From: Sinorhizobium meliloti 4H41
Lineage (GTDB): Bacteria; Pseudomonadota; Alphaproteobacteria; Rhizobiales; Rhizobiaceae
Reading direction: 5' to 3'
DNA length: 64,000 bases
NCBI RefSeq assembly: GCF_000375585.1
Contig: NZ_AQWP01000005.1
Span: 62,001 to 126,000 of the forward strand
In this document: positions 24,395-32,585 of the stretch, one piece after another
How positions within the stretch are numbered: position 1 is the stretch's first letter
Layout: every line of letters starts with the position of its first letter
Translations under genes and position numbers: made by a program
The notes under the pieces: model-generated
Told to the model about the DNA's origin: nothing
Database searches by the model: none
What the model saw: the letters and a program-made list of their open reading frames with translations, nothing else

Positions 24395-25186
24395 TCAGTC
24401 GAGCTCGCCGGCATCGAAGGCGTTCACATCCTCGAGCAGTTCGATGATGCCTTTCGCAGCATGCGCAAGCAGCGCTTCGCCGCGCTCGGCGGTGGCGGCG
24501 GCGGCATTGCCGGCGACGCCGTCCGGGCTCAGATCCGACATCTTCCAGCCGAAGGCGTGCGGGCCGTAGGCGCGCAAATGCTTGAAGGAACGCGCGAACT
24601 CGCTCTGCCGCGAGGGGAAGTCGCGGGTCTTCGCCATGTCCACCTTGTCCGGATGGAGCGCCAGCATGACCGAGGTCTCGATATCGCCGCCATGGATGTC
24701 GACGGCCTTGTCCTCGGCGCCGATCCAGCCATCCGGCTGTCCGAAGCGTGTCCAGCTCGTCGCCACGGCAAGCATCCGGAAGCGTATCCGCGCCTCCGTC
24801 GCTACGATGGTCATCAGGGGCGAATTGCCGCCATGCGCGTTCAGCATCACGAATTTGCGGATGCCGAGTCCGGCGAGGTCCTCGGCGATGCCGAGCCAAC
24901 GTTCGACCGCCTCGTCATAGGCGAGCGTTCGGGTGCCGAGCACGTCCATGTGTTCGATCGAATAGCCGACCGGTTCGACAGGCAGGAAGGTCACGGGCAG
25001 GGCTTGGGGGAGTGCGGCGATAACGCGCTCGACGATGCCCGCCGCAATCAGCCGGTCTGTTTCGAAAGGGAGATGCGGCCCGTGCTGTTCATGTGCGCCG
25101 AGCGGGAGCACCGCGATCCAGTCCCGCCGCTCGACAGGTTCGAGTGCGGTGGAATTGTCGGTCCATCGTGGCTTCGGCAGCGACAT
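24395..25186 (-). CDS. Creatininase-family amidohydrolase
   Basis: 263 residues. Creatininase fold with metal-ligand motifs: Glu33 and His35 in AHEQHGPHLPFETD with Asp44, then NAHGGN and HGGDIETS carrying further His/Asp/Glu ligands. Family members hydrolyse creatinine, formamidopyrimidines or cyclic amides, and MftE-like proteins cleave peptides; the substrate here is unknown. It is divergent from the MarR gene at 25300, with a 113-bp gap holding an inverted repeat, so MarR may control it. A link to sarcosine metabolism (sox genes 11 kb away) is only suggestive. Confidence 0.88.
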   Translation of the reverse strand: MSLPKPRWTDNSTALEPVERRDWIAVLPLGAHEQHGPHLPFETDRLIAAGIVERVIAALPQALPVTFLPVEPVGYSIEHMDVLGTRTLAYDEAVERWLGIAEDLAGLGIRKFVMLNAHGGNSPLMTIVATEARIRFRMLAVATSWTRFGQPDGWIGAEDKAVDIHGGDIETSVMLALHPDKVDMAKTRDFPSRQSEFARSFKHLRAYGPHAFGWKMSDLSPDGVAGNAAAATAERGEALLAHAAKGIIELLEDVNAFDAGELD

Positions 25187-25227
25187 TTCTACTCGGACCT
25201 CGGCGTGGTTTGTCGTAAAATCGTTAT

Positions 25228-25253
25228 TTGAGTCATACAGTTCGTAAACTCAA
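25228..25253. promoter_or_regulatory. Inverted repeat in the creatininase/MarR divergent gap
   Basis: TTGAGT (25228-25233) and ACTCAA (25248-25253), 14 bases apart, lie between the divergent starts at 25186 and 25300. A MarR dimer could bind such a site; weak evidence from position and symmetry only. Confidence 0.4.
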
Positions 25254-25299
25254 GCCTTATTGCTATAAGTGTTGTGTAGGGGATTCGGCGGGAGGTCCA

Positions 25300-25803
25300 A
25301 TGGGCAAGAAGAGCAAAGCCGAAAGGAAGGGCAAGAACGGCAAGAAGAAGGACGAGATCGTCGCCGAGGCGAACGATCACGATCTGGCTTCGGTTCTCGT
25401 CCAGGCGGCCCGCTCGATGCGCACCGTGCTCTCTCGCAACCTCGTCGCGAGCGGCCTTTATGCCGGGCAGGACGGCGTCATGCTAGCCCTTGCCGAAACC
25501 GACGGGCTCACGGCCGGGGCGCTGGCGGGCAAGCTCGGGGTCAAGGCACCGACGATGACGCGCACGATCGGCCGCATGGAAGCGCAAGGCTTCCTCGAAC
25601 GCCGGCCGGACAGGGACGATGCCCGGCTGACCAAGGTCTATCTGACAGAGCTCGGCCGTGATCGCCTGCAGATCATCGCGGAAGCGGGCCAGCATTCCGA
25701 GAAGCTCGCAACACGCGGTTTGACCGACAAGCAGGTGCGCACTCTCATGAAGCTCCTGCGCGCGGTCGACAGCAATCTGCAGGCCGCCAGAGCTGCGGAT
25801 TGA
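25300..25803 (+). CDS. MarR-family transcriptional regulator
   Basis: 167 residues. A Lys-rich N-terminus (KSKAERKGKNGKKKDE) precedes the winged helix: LAETDGLTAGALAGKLGVKAPTMTRTIGRMEAQGFLERRPDRDDAR is the recognition helix plus wing. ATG 25300 sits behind GGGAGG; an earlier in-frame ATG at 25228 lies inside the inverted repeat. The basic N-terminal tail is unusual and may add non-specific DNA contact. Likely controls the divergent creatininase gene and itself. Confidence 0.9.
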   Translation: MGKKSKAERKGKNGKKKDEIVAEANDHDLASVLVQAARSMRTVLSRNLVASGLYAGQDGVMLALAETDGLTAGALAGKLGVKAPTMTRTIGRMEAQGFLERRPDRDDARLTKVYLTELGRDRLQIIAEAGQHSEKLATRGLTDKQVRTLMKLLRAVDSNLQAARAAD

Positions 25804-25858
25804 GCCGCGGTGTGAGAACAGGGCGGCTTGAACTTCCCGATTGCAGCGATATTTCAAA

Positions 25859-25880
25859 CAGTTTAAAGGAATTTAAACTG
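25859..25880. promoter_or_regulatory. Perfect LacI-type operator upstream of the LacI gene
   Basis: CAGTTTAAA (25859-25867), GGAA spacer, TTTAAACTG (25872-25880): a perfect 9-bp inverted repeat 28 bases before the LacI start. Size and symmetry suit a LacI-family dimer, indicating autoregulation. Confidence 0.65.
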
Positions 25881-25908
25881 GCTGACGGCAGCGACTGCAA
25901 CGGGGGAT

Positions 25909-26934
25909 ATGGTGGCGCAAAAGGTCAAGCTTTCGACAATCGCGGAAACACTCGGCCTTTCGACGGCGACGGTATCCCTGGCATTGCGCGACAGCCCGCT
26001 GGTGGCGGCGGTCACCCGCGACAAGATCAAGGAGCAGGCGCGCGCACTCGGCTATATCTACAACCGCCGTGCCGCAAGTCTCAGGACGTCGCGCTCGGGC
26101 ATCATCGGTGTCGTCGTGCACGACATCATGAACCCGTTCTACGGTGAGATCCTCAAGGCGATCGAGGCTGAGCTCGATCGCGACAAGCAGACCTTCATTC
26201 TGTCCAACCACTACGATTCCGTCGAAAAGCAGCGGGATTTCATCGAGACGCTGCTGCAGCTCGGCGGCGACGGCGTCATCATGTCGCCGGCCATCGGCAC
26301 GCCGCCGCAGGACATTCAGCTTGCCGAGGACAACGGCATGCCGGCGATCCTGATCGCCCGCTCGATCGAGGGGCTCGACGTCCCGATCTTCCGCGGTGAC
26401 GACGCCTATGGCATTTCGCTTGCGACCAATCACCTCATCGGGCTCGGCCATCGCTGCGTCGCGATGGTCGGGGGAACCGACCAGACCTCCACCGGCCGCG
26501 ACCGCTATCAGGGCTACGTCAACGCGCTTCGCAAGGCGAATATCGAGGTCGATCCGGACTTGCGCATCCCGGGGCCGCGCTCCAAGCAGGGCGGTTTCGA
26601 GGCCGCCGTGCATCTCCTCTCACTGCCGCAGAAGCCGACCGCGGTCGTCTGCTGGAACGATCTGGTCGCCATCGGGATGATGAACGGCATTGCCCGCGCC
26701 GGCCTCGTGCCGGGCGTCGACATCTCGGTCACCGGCTACGACGACCTCGAGGAAGCGTCGATCGCGACGCCCGCGCTGACGACCGTCTGGAACGGCCAGG
26801 CGGAGGTGGGCCGCAGCGCTGCGCGCGCGCTCCTCGACAAGCTTTCCGGCAGCCATGAACCGGACGGCATCCATCTGATCAAGCCGGAAATGCGCATCCG
26901 CCAGTCGACCGGCCCGCTGCGGGTAACGGCTTGA
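25909..26934 (+). CDS. LacI-family transcriptional regulator
   Basis: 341 residues. The N-terminal HTH reads KLSTIAETLGLSTATVSLALRDSPLVAAVTRDKIKEQARALGYIYNRRAASLRT (residues ~4-57), including the hinge helix. The sugar-binding-like domain follows, with GDDAYGISLATNHLIGLGH and CWNDLVAIGMMNG typical of the family. It is followed 73 bases later by a 2-hydroxyacid dehydrogenase on the same strand, the likely co-transcribed or controlled gene. A perfect palindrome upstream suggests autoregulation. The ligand (probably a sugar or sugar acid) is unknown. Confidence 0.93.
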   Translation: MVAQKVKLSTIAETLGLSTATVSLALRDSPLVAAVTRDKIKEQARALGYIYNRRAASLRTSRSGIIGVVVHDIMNPFYGEILKAIEAELDRDKQTFILSNHYDSVEKQRDFIETLLQLGGDGVIMSPAIGTPPQDIQLAEDNGMPAILIARSIEGLDVPIFRGDDAYGISLATNHLIGLGHRCVAMVGGTDQTSTGRDRYQGYVNALRKANIEVDPDLRIPGPRSKQGGFEAAVHLLSLPQKPTAVVCWNDLVAIGMMNGIARAGLVPGVDISVTGYDDLEEASIATPALTTVWNGQAEVGRSAARALLDKLSGSHEPDGIHLIKPEMRIRQSTGPLRVTA

Positions 26935-27007
26935 TCGATTCCTCCGAGTCTGAACAGGATGCGTGAGTGTTCGTCCGCATTCCCGCTATGTCCGGAAAGG
27001 AAACCCG

Positions 27008-27970
27008 ATGAGTCGTCCCAGAATTCTCGTGCCCGGCAAGATAAACCCGAGGGTCCTCGAACGATTGCCGGAAATGTTCGAGACCGTGTGCATCGAGCGC
27101 GCCGATGCGGCTCTGGTGACAGCCGACATGCACGACGTTTCCGGTATCGCCGTTTCGGGCAAGCTGCCGGTGCCGCTGATGGATGCATTCCCCAGCCTCG
27201 AGATCGTTGCGAATTTCGGCGTCGGCTACGACGGCGTCGATGTCTCGCGCGCAGCAGCCCGAGGGATTGTCGTCACCAATACGCCTGATGTCCTGACGGA
27301 GGAAGTCGCCGACACGGCCATCGGCCTCCTCCTCAACACGCTGCGCCTCCTGCCGCAGGCCGAGCAATGGCTGCGCCAGGGCCGCTGGGCGCGCGAGGGC
27401 GCCTTCCCGCTGTCGCCGCTTTCGCTCCGCGGCCGTACGGTCGGGCTGTTCGGCCTCGGCCGGATCGGCCTCGCGATCGCACGGCGGCTCGAAGCCTTCG
27501 GCGTCTCGATCGCCTACCACACGCGAACGCCGCGCGAAGGGCTCGCTTTCACCTATCATCCGACCCTTTCGGGTATGGCCGAGGCCGTCGACACGCTCAT
27601 CGTCATCGTACCCGGGACGGCGAGCACGCTGAGGGCTGTCGATGCGGATGTCCTTTCGGCGCTCGGCCCGAAGGGCGTACTGATCAATGTCGGCCGCGGA
27701 TCGACCGTGGACGAGGCGGCGCTCATCGCCGCGCTTCGGAACGGCACCATTGCCGGAGCCGGCCTCGACGTCTTCGAAAACGAGCCGCATGTTCCCGAAG
27801 CGCTGCTTTCGTTTCCGAATGTCTCTCTGCTGCCGCATGTGGCGTCGGCGTCGGTCGTCACGCGCAACGCGATGTCCGATCTCGTGGTCGACAATCTGAA
27901 GGCATGGTTCTCGACCGGCGAAGCTTTGACGCCGGTGGTCGAGACGCCGTTCCGGCGCAGAGTGGTCTAA
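27008..27970 (+). CDS. D-isomer-specific 2-hydroxyacid dehydrogenase (glyoxylate/hydroxypyruvate reductase-like)
   Basis: 320 residues from ATG 27008 (GGAAAGG upstream). The NAD(P)-binding motif GLFGLGRIGLAIARRLEAFG, catalytic Arg in NVGRGSTVDE, Glu in FENEPHVP, and His in LLPHVASAS are intact. The closest theme is glyoxylate/hydroxypyruvate/2-ketogluconate reductase. Because it follows a LacI regulator, it may reduce a sugar-derived keto acid. It ends flush against the convergent glutamine amidotransferase gene. Confidence 0.9.
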   Translation: MSRPRILVPGKINPRVLERLPEMFETVCIERADAALVTADMHDVSGIAVSGKLPVPLMDAFPSLEIVANFGVGYDGVDVSRAAARGIVVTNTPDVLTEEVADTAIGLLLNTLRLLPQAEQWLRQGRWAREGAFPLSPLSLRGRTVGLFGLGRIGLAIARRLEAFGVSIAYHTRTPREGLAFTYHPTLSGMAEAVDTLIVIVPGTASTLRAVDADVLSALGPKGVLINVGRGSTVDEAALIAALRNGTIAGAGLDVFENEPHVPEALLSFPNVSLLPHVASASVVTRNAMSDLVVDNLKAWFSTGEALTPVVETPFRRRVV

Positions 27971-28726
27971 CTAACCGGCCTTGCTCTCACGATAGGCGCG
28001 CGCGGCATCTCCGAAGGCCTTGAACAGGGCGGCTGACGGGGCGTCGGTCCGCACCCAGTATTCGGGATGCCACTGCACGCCGACGGCAAAGGCCTTGGCG
28101 CCGACGACCGAGACCGCCTCGATGGTCCCGTCGTCGGCCACGGCTTCGACTGCGAGGCGCGGAGCGGCGGCGCCGATCGCCTGGCGGTGCAGCGAATTGA
28201 CCCTTACCCGGCCCGTGCCGAGGACCGGGGCAAGGCAGCTTCCTTCCTTCACGACCACATCCTGGCGAATGCCATAGGCGACATCGAGATCCGGAACCTC
28301 CGGCTTGCGATGGTCCCAGATGCCGGGCTGCTCCTGGATCTCGCTCGCAAGCGTGCCGCCAAGCGCGACATTGAGCTCCTGTATGCCGCGGCAGATCGCG
28401 AACAGCGGGACGCCGCGATCGATTGCGCGGCGGATCAGCGGCAGGCTGGTCGCATCGCGGCCCGGGTCGAAAGGCCCGTCCGCTTCGGTCGCCTCCCTGC
28501 CATAGAGCGAAGGGTGGACGTTGGAGCGAGCGCCGCTGGCGAGCACCCCGTCGACGCGGTCGAGAATCTCGTCCACATCGTTCCCGGCCTGCAGAGCGGG
28601 AACGAGAAACACCATCAGCCCGGCGCCCTCGACCGCCGCGCGGACATATTGGTGGGCGGCAACATGCCAGACATTGCCGTCGAATTCGCGGAAATCGCAG
28701 GGGATGGCAACGACAGGTTTCGACAT
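27971..28726 (-). CDS. Gamma-glutamyl-gamma-aminobutyrate hydrolase-like class I glutamine amidotransferase
   Basis: 251 residues. Nucleophile Cys112 in FAICRGIQELN; catalytic His-x-Glu in GVQWHPEYW; the PuuD/peptidase C26 signature VDGVLASGARSNVHPSLYG is present. The E. coli relative PuuD hydrolyses gamma-glutamyl-GABA in putrescine breakdown. Start at ATG 28726 (GGAGTC upstream); an upstream ATG at 28759 is possible. No other Puu gene is adjacent, so the substrate is unproven. Its stop codon abuts the stop of the convergent dehydrogenase with no intervening base. Confidence 0.85.
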   Translation of the reverse strand: MSKPVVAIPCDFREFDGNVWHVAAHQYVRAAVEGAGLMVFLVPALQAGNDVDEILDRVDGVLASGARSNVHPSLYGREATEADGPFDPGRDATSLPLIRRAIDRGVPLFAICRGIQELNVALGGTLASEIQEQPGIWDHRKPEVPDLDVAYGIRQDVVVKEGSCLAPVLGTGRVRVNSLHRQAIGAAAPRLAVEAVADDGTIEAVSVVGAKAFAVGVQWHPEYWVRTDAPSAALFKAFGDAARAYRESKAG

Positions 28727-28805
28727 CGTCAGACTCCGGTTATTATCCGCAAAAGCCATGCCGCCAGAACCTTTAAAAAGTCAACGGGAGAAGCGCGGTA
28801 CTCCC

Positions 28806-28891
28806 TCGTCTCCGGCGGAACGGCTTGGGCAATGGACAGACGAGCCTGCGCACTTCCGACGGACCGCCATGCACTTTTCCCGAAAGTGCTC
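28806..28891 (+). repeat. Degenerate RIME-like element, copy 5
   Basis: In the 328-bp gap 28727-29054. The right half GCGCACTTCCGACGGACC and GCACTTTTCCCGAAAGTGCTC (28849-28891) clearly matches the other copies; the left palindrome is replaced by a CTCGTCT/AGACGAG stem (28806-28812 and 28839-28845). The rest of the gap has no gene I recognise and presumably contains the promoter for the oxidase subunit gene. Confidence 0.65.
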
Positions 28892-29054
28892 ATTCGATTA
28901 TGCCGCAGGCTTGCGGGGCGGTTTTCGTTGCGAATGGCCGGCGCATTGTGTATGCGGAGCTAAAGGAACCGATTGCGCCTCGCGGGCAAGCGGTGATGGG
29001 TGGATAAGACAGGGCCGCCATCGGCGGCGCCGCAGAATTTTGGAGAATTGGACG

Positions 29055-29279
29055 ATGGCAGAGCATCATTCGGGACCGGTCGAAACGGGCGCTCCGATGG
29101 ACTATTCCGAGCATGAGAAGACATATGATTTCTTCATCAGCGCCACGAAATACGGCACTCTGTTTTGCGTCGCGCTGCTGATTGCGATGGCTGCTGCTTT
29201 CTTTACGACGATGGGCTTCTTCAGCTCGCTTGTTCTTTTCATTCTCATCAACGTCGCCGGTTACTTCTTTCTTCGCTGA
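29055..29279 (+). CDS. aa3-type cytochrome c oxidase subunit IV (small membrane subunit)
   Basis: 74 residues. A hydrophilic N-terminus with MDYSEHEKTYDFFISATKYG, the conserved signature of the bacterial COX4_pro_2 family, followed by two membrane helices (TLFCVALLIAMAAAFFTTMG and FSSLVLFILINVAGYFFL). In Paracoccus and rhizobia this small subunit copurifies with the aa3 oxidase but is encoded apart from ctaCDE, as here. It has its own strong terminator, so is monocistronic, just upstream of the pnt operon. Confidence 0.9.
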   Translation: MAEHHSGPVETGAPMDYSEHEKTYDFFISATKYGTLFCVALLIAMAAAFFTTMGFFSSLVLFILINVAGYFFLR

Positions 29280-29304
29280 TCGGCGTCGCTGATCCGTCCC
29301 GCCG

Positions 29305-29331
29305 AAGATGGGGAGGGGTCCCCATCTTTGT
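29305..29331 (+). terminator. Terminator after oxidase subunit IV gene
   Basis: A perfect 10-bp stem, AAGATGGGGA (29305-29314) and TCCCCATCTT (29319-29328), with a GGGG loop and trailing TTG, 26 bases after the stop codon. The remainder of the 320-bp gap to pntAA (29332-29599) has no gene that I recognise and probably contains the pnt promoter. Confidence 0.85.
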
Positions 29332-29599
29332 CGCGGGCCCATCGCGTTTTTCCCGCACCACGTGGGAGTATCGTCTCGGCGGCGGATGTTTCCGCCCCCG
29401 CAGGAGGAGTTTCTGTCGCTACGACGACGCCCCGGAGGGTGCACTAAGGTCGCTGTAGCGCATCGAGGTGCCGCATGGTTCTCTTCCGAAATCGGCTCGA
29501 TTCGGGGACCGTGTGAGTGAAGAGGCGGCGTGCAATGCTGTCGTCTGGAGGACAACGTCCGCAACCCGGCCTGCCGGGGCGGACCTGGGAGGGGGATTT

Positions 29600-30748
29600 G
29601 TGAGCGAGATCGTCTTTATCGCCAAGGAATCGGATCCGAACGAGGGACGCGTTGCCGGCTCCGTCGAGAGCGTGAAAAAACTGAAGGCGCTTGGCTTCGA
29701 CGTGGTTGTCGAAGCGGGTGCGGGCCTCAGTTCACGCATACCCGATCAGGAATACGAGAAGGCCGGTGCGCGGATCGGTACGGCCGCGGATGCGAAAACC
29801 GCCGACGTGGTCCTCAAGGTCCGTCGGCCGACCGCGCAGGAGATTTCCGGCTACCGGTCGGGCGCTGTCGTCATCGCCATCATGGATCCCTACGGTAACG
29901 AGGAAGCGATATCGGCCATGGCCGGCGCGGGCCTCACGACCTTCGCCATGGAGCTGATGCCGCGTATCACCCGCGCCCAATCCATGGACGTGCTTTCCAG
30001 CCAGGCAAACCTTGCCGGTTATCAGGCGGTGATCGACGCCGCCTACGAATATGACCGCGCGCTGCCGATGATGATGACCGCGGCCGGCACCGTGCCGGCC
30101 GCCAAGGTCTTCGTCATGGGCGCAGGCGTTGCCGGCCTGCAGGCGATCGCTACCGCCCGCCGCCTGGGCGCGGTCGTCTCGGCGACGGACGTTCGCCCCG
30201 CCGCCAAGGAGCAGGTTGCCTCCCTCGGGGCCAAGTTCATCGCCGTCGAGGATGAGGAGTTCAAGGCGGCCGAGACCGCCGGCGGCTATGCCAAGGAAAT
30301 GTCTGAGGAGTATCGGGCCAAGCAGGCGGCGCTCGTCGCCGAGCACATTGCCAAGCAGGACATCGTCATCACCACGGCGCTGATCCCCGGCCGCCCGGCG
30401 CCGCGGCTCGTTAGCCGCGAAATGCTCGATTCCATGAAGCCCGGATCGGTCGTCGTCGACCTTGCAGTCGAGCGCGGCGGCAACGTCGAGGGCGCCGAAG
30501 CCGGCAAGGTGACGGAGGTCGGGGGCATCAGGATCGTCGGCCATCTGAACGTGGCGGGCCGCATCGCCGCTTCCGCCTCGTTGCTCTATGCCAAGAACCT
30601 AGTCACCTTCCTGGAGACGATGGTCTCGAAGGAGACGAAGGCGCTGGCATTGAACATGGAGGACGAGCTCGTCAAGGCCACGGCGCTGACCCATGGAGGG
30701 GCAGTCGTGCACCCGGCCTTCGGCGGCGCCATGAGGGGGGAGAAGTAA
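29600..30748 (+). CDS. pntAA: Proton-translocating NAD(P) transhydrogenase subunit alpha, part 1 (NAD(H)-binding)
   Basis: 382 residues from GTG 29600, behind GGGAGGGGGA; this matches the family N-terminus ([20 protein letters not shown]). Domain I: Rossmann motif [34 protein letters not shown], and the mobile-loop region [14 protein letters not shown]. With pntAB and pntB it transfers hydride between NADH and NADP+ driven by the proton gradient, supplying NADPH. The split three-gene layout is the usual alphaproteobacterial form. First gene of the operon; the next starts 2 bases after its stop. Confidence 0.95.
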   Translation: MSEIVFIAKESDPNEGRVAGSVESVKKLKALGFDVVVEAGAGLSSRIPDQEYEKAGARIGTAADAKTADVVLKVRRPTAQEISGYRSGAVVIAIMDPYGNEEAISAMAGAGLTTFAMELMPRITRAQSMDVLSSQANLAGYQAVIDAAYEYDRALPMMMTAAGTVPAAKVFVMGAGVAGLQAIATARRLGAVVSATDVRPAAKEQVASLGAKFIAVEDEEFKAAETAGGYAKEMSEEYRAKQAALVAEHIAKQDIVITTALIPGRPAPRLVSREMLDSMKPGSVVVDLAVERGGNVEGAEAGKVTEVGGIRIVGHLNVAGRIAASASLLYAKNLVTFLETMVSKETKALALNMEDELVKATALTHGGAVVHPAFGGAMRGEK

Positions 30749-30749
30749 G

Positions 30750-31160
30750 ATGGCGAACGAACTTCTGGACAAGGCACTGACCGATCTGGAACGGGCGGTC
30801 GAGGCGGTGAAGACCGCCGCCGAATACGTGCCCGATGCGGCCGGAGCGGTGGCGCATGGCGCGACCGGCGGCGCGATCGATCCCTTCGTCTTCCGCCTCG
30901 CGATCTTCGTGCTGGCGATCTTCGTAGGCTATTACGTCGTCTGGTCGGTGACGCCGGCGCTGCATACGCCCCTGATGGCGGTGACCAATGCGATCTCGTC
31001 GGTAATCGTCGTCGGCGCCTTGCTCGCGGTCGGGATTTCCGCATCGGGGTTTGCCACCGGCTTCGGCTTCGTCGCACTGGTGCTTGCTTCGGTGAACATC
31101 TTCGGCGGCTTCCTGGTCACCCAGCGCATGCTCGCCATGTACAAGAAAAAAGAAAAGTGA
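30750..31160 (+). CDS. pntAB: NAD(P) transhydrogenase subunit alpha, part 2 (membrane)
   Basis: 136 residues. A ~35-residue hydrophilic leader and then about four transmembrane helices, including [22 protein letters not shown], the conserved proton-channel signature of domain II, and the C-terminal [18 protein letters not shown]. It forms the membrane core with PntB. It starts 2 bases after pntAA and is followed 10 bases later by pntB. Confidence 0.95.
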   Translation: MANELLDKALTDLERAVEAVKTAAEYVPDAAGAVAHGATGGAIDPFVFRLAIFVLAIFVGYYVVWSVTPALHTPLMAVTNAISSVIVVGALLAVGISASGFATGFGFVALVLASVNIFGGFLVTQRMLAMYKKKEK

Positions 31161-31169
31161 GGCGGGCCG

Positions 31170-32570
31170 ATGAACGCTAATTTCGCTGCCTTCCTCTATC
31201 TCGTCTCGGGCGTGCTCTTCATCATGGCGCTACGCGGCCTGTCGCATCCGACCACCAGCCGCAAGGGCAATACCTACGGCATGGTCGGCATGGGCATCGC
31301 GATCGTCACGACGCTGTTCCTGGCACAGCCGTCGATCGGCGGGTTTCTCCTGATCGTCCTAGGTCTGGCCGCCGGCGGCGGTGCCGGCGCCTATATCGCA
31401 AAGCGCATCCCGATGACGGCGATGCCGCAGCTCGTGGCCGGCTTTCACTCGCTCGTCGGTCTCGCTGCCGTTCTGGTGGCGGCCGCCGCACTCTATGCCC
31501 CGTCCTCCTTCGGTATCGGTGAGGTCGGCTCGATCCACGCCCAGGCGCTGGTCGAAATGGCGCTCGGCGTGGCGATCGGCGCCGTCACGTTCACGGGCTC
31601 GATCATCGCCTTCCTGAAGCTCGACGGCCGCATGTCCGGCAAGCCTATCCTTCTGCCCTACCGCCACGCGATCAATCTCGCGATTGCCGCACTCGTCGTC
31701 TTCTTCATCGTCGGGTTGGCGCTCAGCGAAAGCCATTTCGATTTCTGGGCGATCGTCGCCCTGTCGCTGGCGCTCGGCGTCCTGATCATCGTTCCGATCG
31801 GCGGCGCGGACATGCCGGTCGTCGTGTCGATGCTGAACTCCTATTCCGGCTGGGCCGCGGCCGGCATCGGCTTTACCCTCGGCAACCTGGCGCTCATCAT
31901 AACCGGGGCGCTCGTCGGCTCGTCGGGCGCGATCCTCTCCTACATCATGTGCAAGGGCATGAACCGGTCCTTCATCTCGGTGATCCTGGGCGGCTTCGGC
32001 GGCGAGACGGCGGCTGCCGGGGGCGACGACGGGGTCCAGAGGACGGTGAAACAGGGCTCGGCCGACGACGCCGCCTTCCTGATGCAGAACGCCTCGAAGG
32101 TGATCATCGTGCCGGGCTACGGCATGGCAGTCGCCCAGGCACAGCACGCGCTCCGGGAGCTTGCCGACAAGCTCAAGGAGAACGGCGTCGAGGTGAAATA
32201 CGCGATCCACCCGGTCGCCGGCCGCATGCCGGGCCATATGAACGTGCTGCTCGCCGAAGCGAATGTCCCCTATGACGAGGTGTTCGAACTGGAGGACATC
32301 AATTCGGAGTTTGCCCAGGCCGACGTCGCCTATGTCATCGGCGCCAACGACGTCACCAATCCGGCGGCCCGCGACGACAAGTCCTCGCCGATCTACGGCA
32401 TGCCGATCCTGGACGTCGACAAGGCCAAGACCTGCCTCTTCGTCAAACGTTCGCTCGGCTCCGGCTATGCCGGCATCGACAACACGCTGTTCTACAAGGA
32501 CGGCACGATGATGCTGCTCGGCGACGCCAAGAAGATGACCGAGGAGATCGTCAAGGCGATCAATCACTGA
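31170..32570 (+). CDS. pntB: NAD(P) transhydrogenase subunit beta
   Basis: 466 residues. About nine transmembrane helices (domain II) through ~260, with PQLVAGFHSLVGLAAV and the conserved IGGADMPVVVSMLNSYSGWAA. Then the NADP(H)-binding domain III (from ~290): VIIVPGYGMAVAQAQ, HPVAGRMPGHMNVLLAEA and GANDVTNPAA, all family hallmarks. Last gene of the pnt operon, only 15 bases from the stop of the convergent cyclase gene. Confidence 0.96.
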   Translation: MNANFAAFLYLVSGVLFIMALRGLSHPTTSRKGNTYGMVGMGIAIVTTLFLAQPSIGGFLLIVLGLAAGGGAGAYIAKRIPMTAMPQLVAGFHSLVGLAAVLVAAAALYAPSSFGIGEVGSIHAQALVEMALGVAIGAVTFTGSIIAFLKLDGRMSGKPILLPYRHAINLAIAALVVFFIVGLALSESHFDFWAIVALSLALGVLIIVPIGGADMPVVVSMLNSYSGWAAAGIGFTLGNLALIITGALVGSSGAILSYIMCKGMNRSFISVILGGFGGETAAAGGDDGVQRTVKQGSADDAAFLMQNASKVIIVPGYGMAVAQAQHALRELADKLKENGVEVKYAIHPVAGRMPGHMNVLLAEANVPYDEVFELEDINSEFAQADVAYVIGANDVTNPAARDDKSSPIYGMPILDVDKAKTCLFVKRSLGSGYAGIDNTLFYKDGTMMLLGDAKKMTEEIVKAINH

Positions 32571-32585
32571 GGGTATCGGCTCCAT

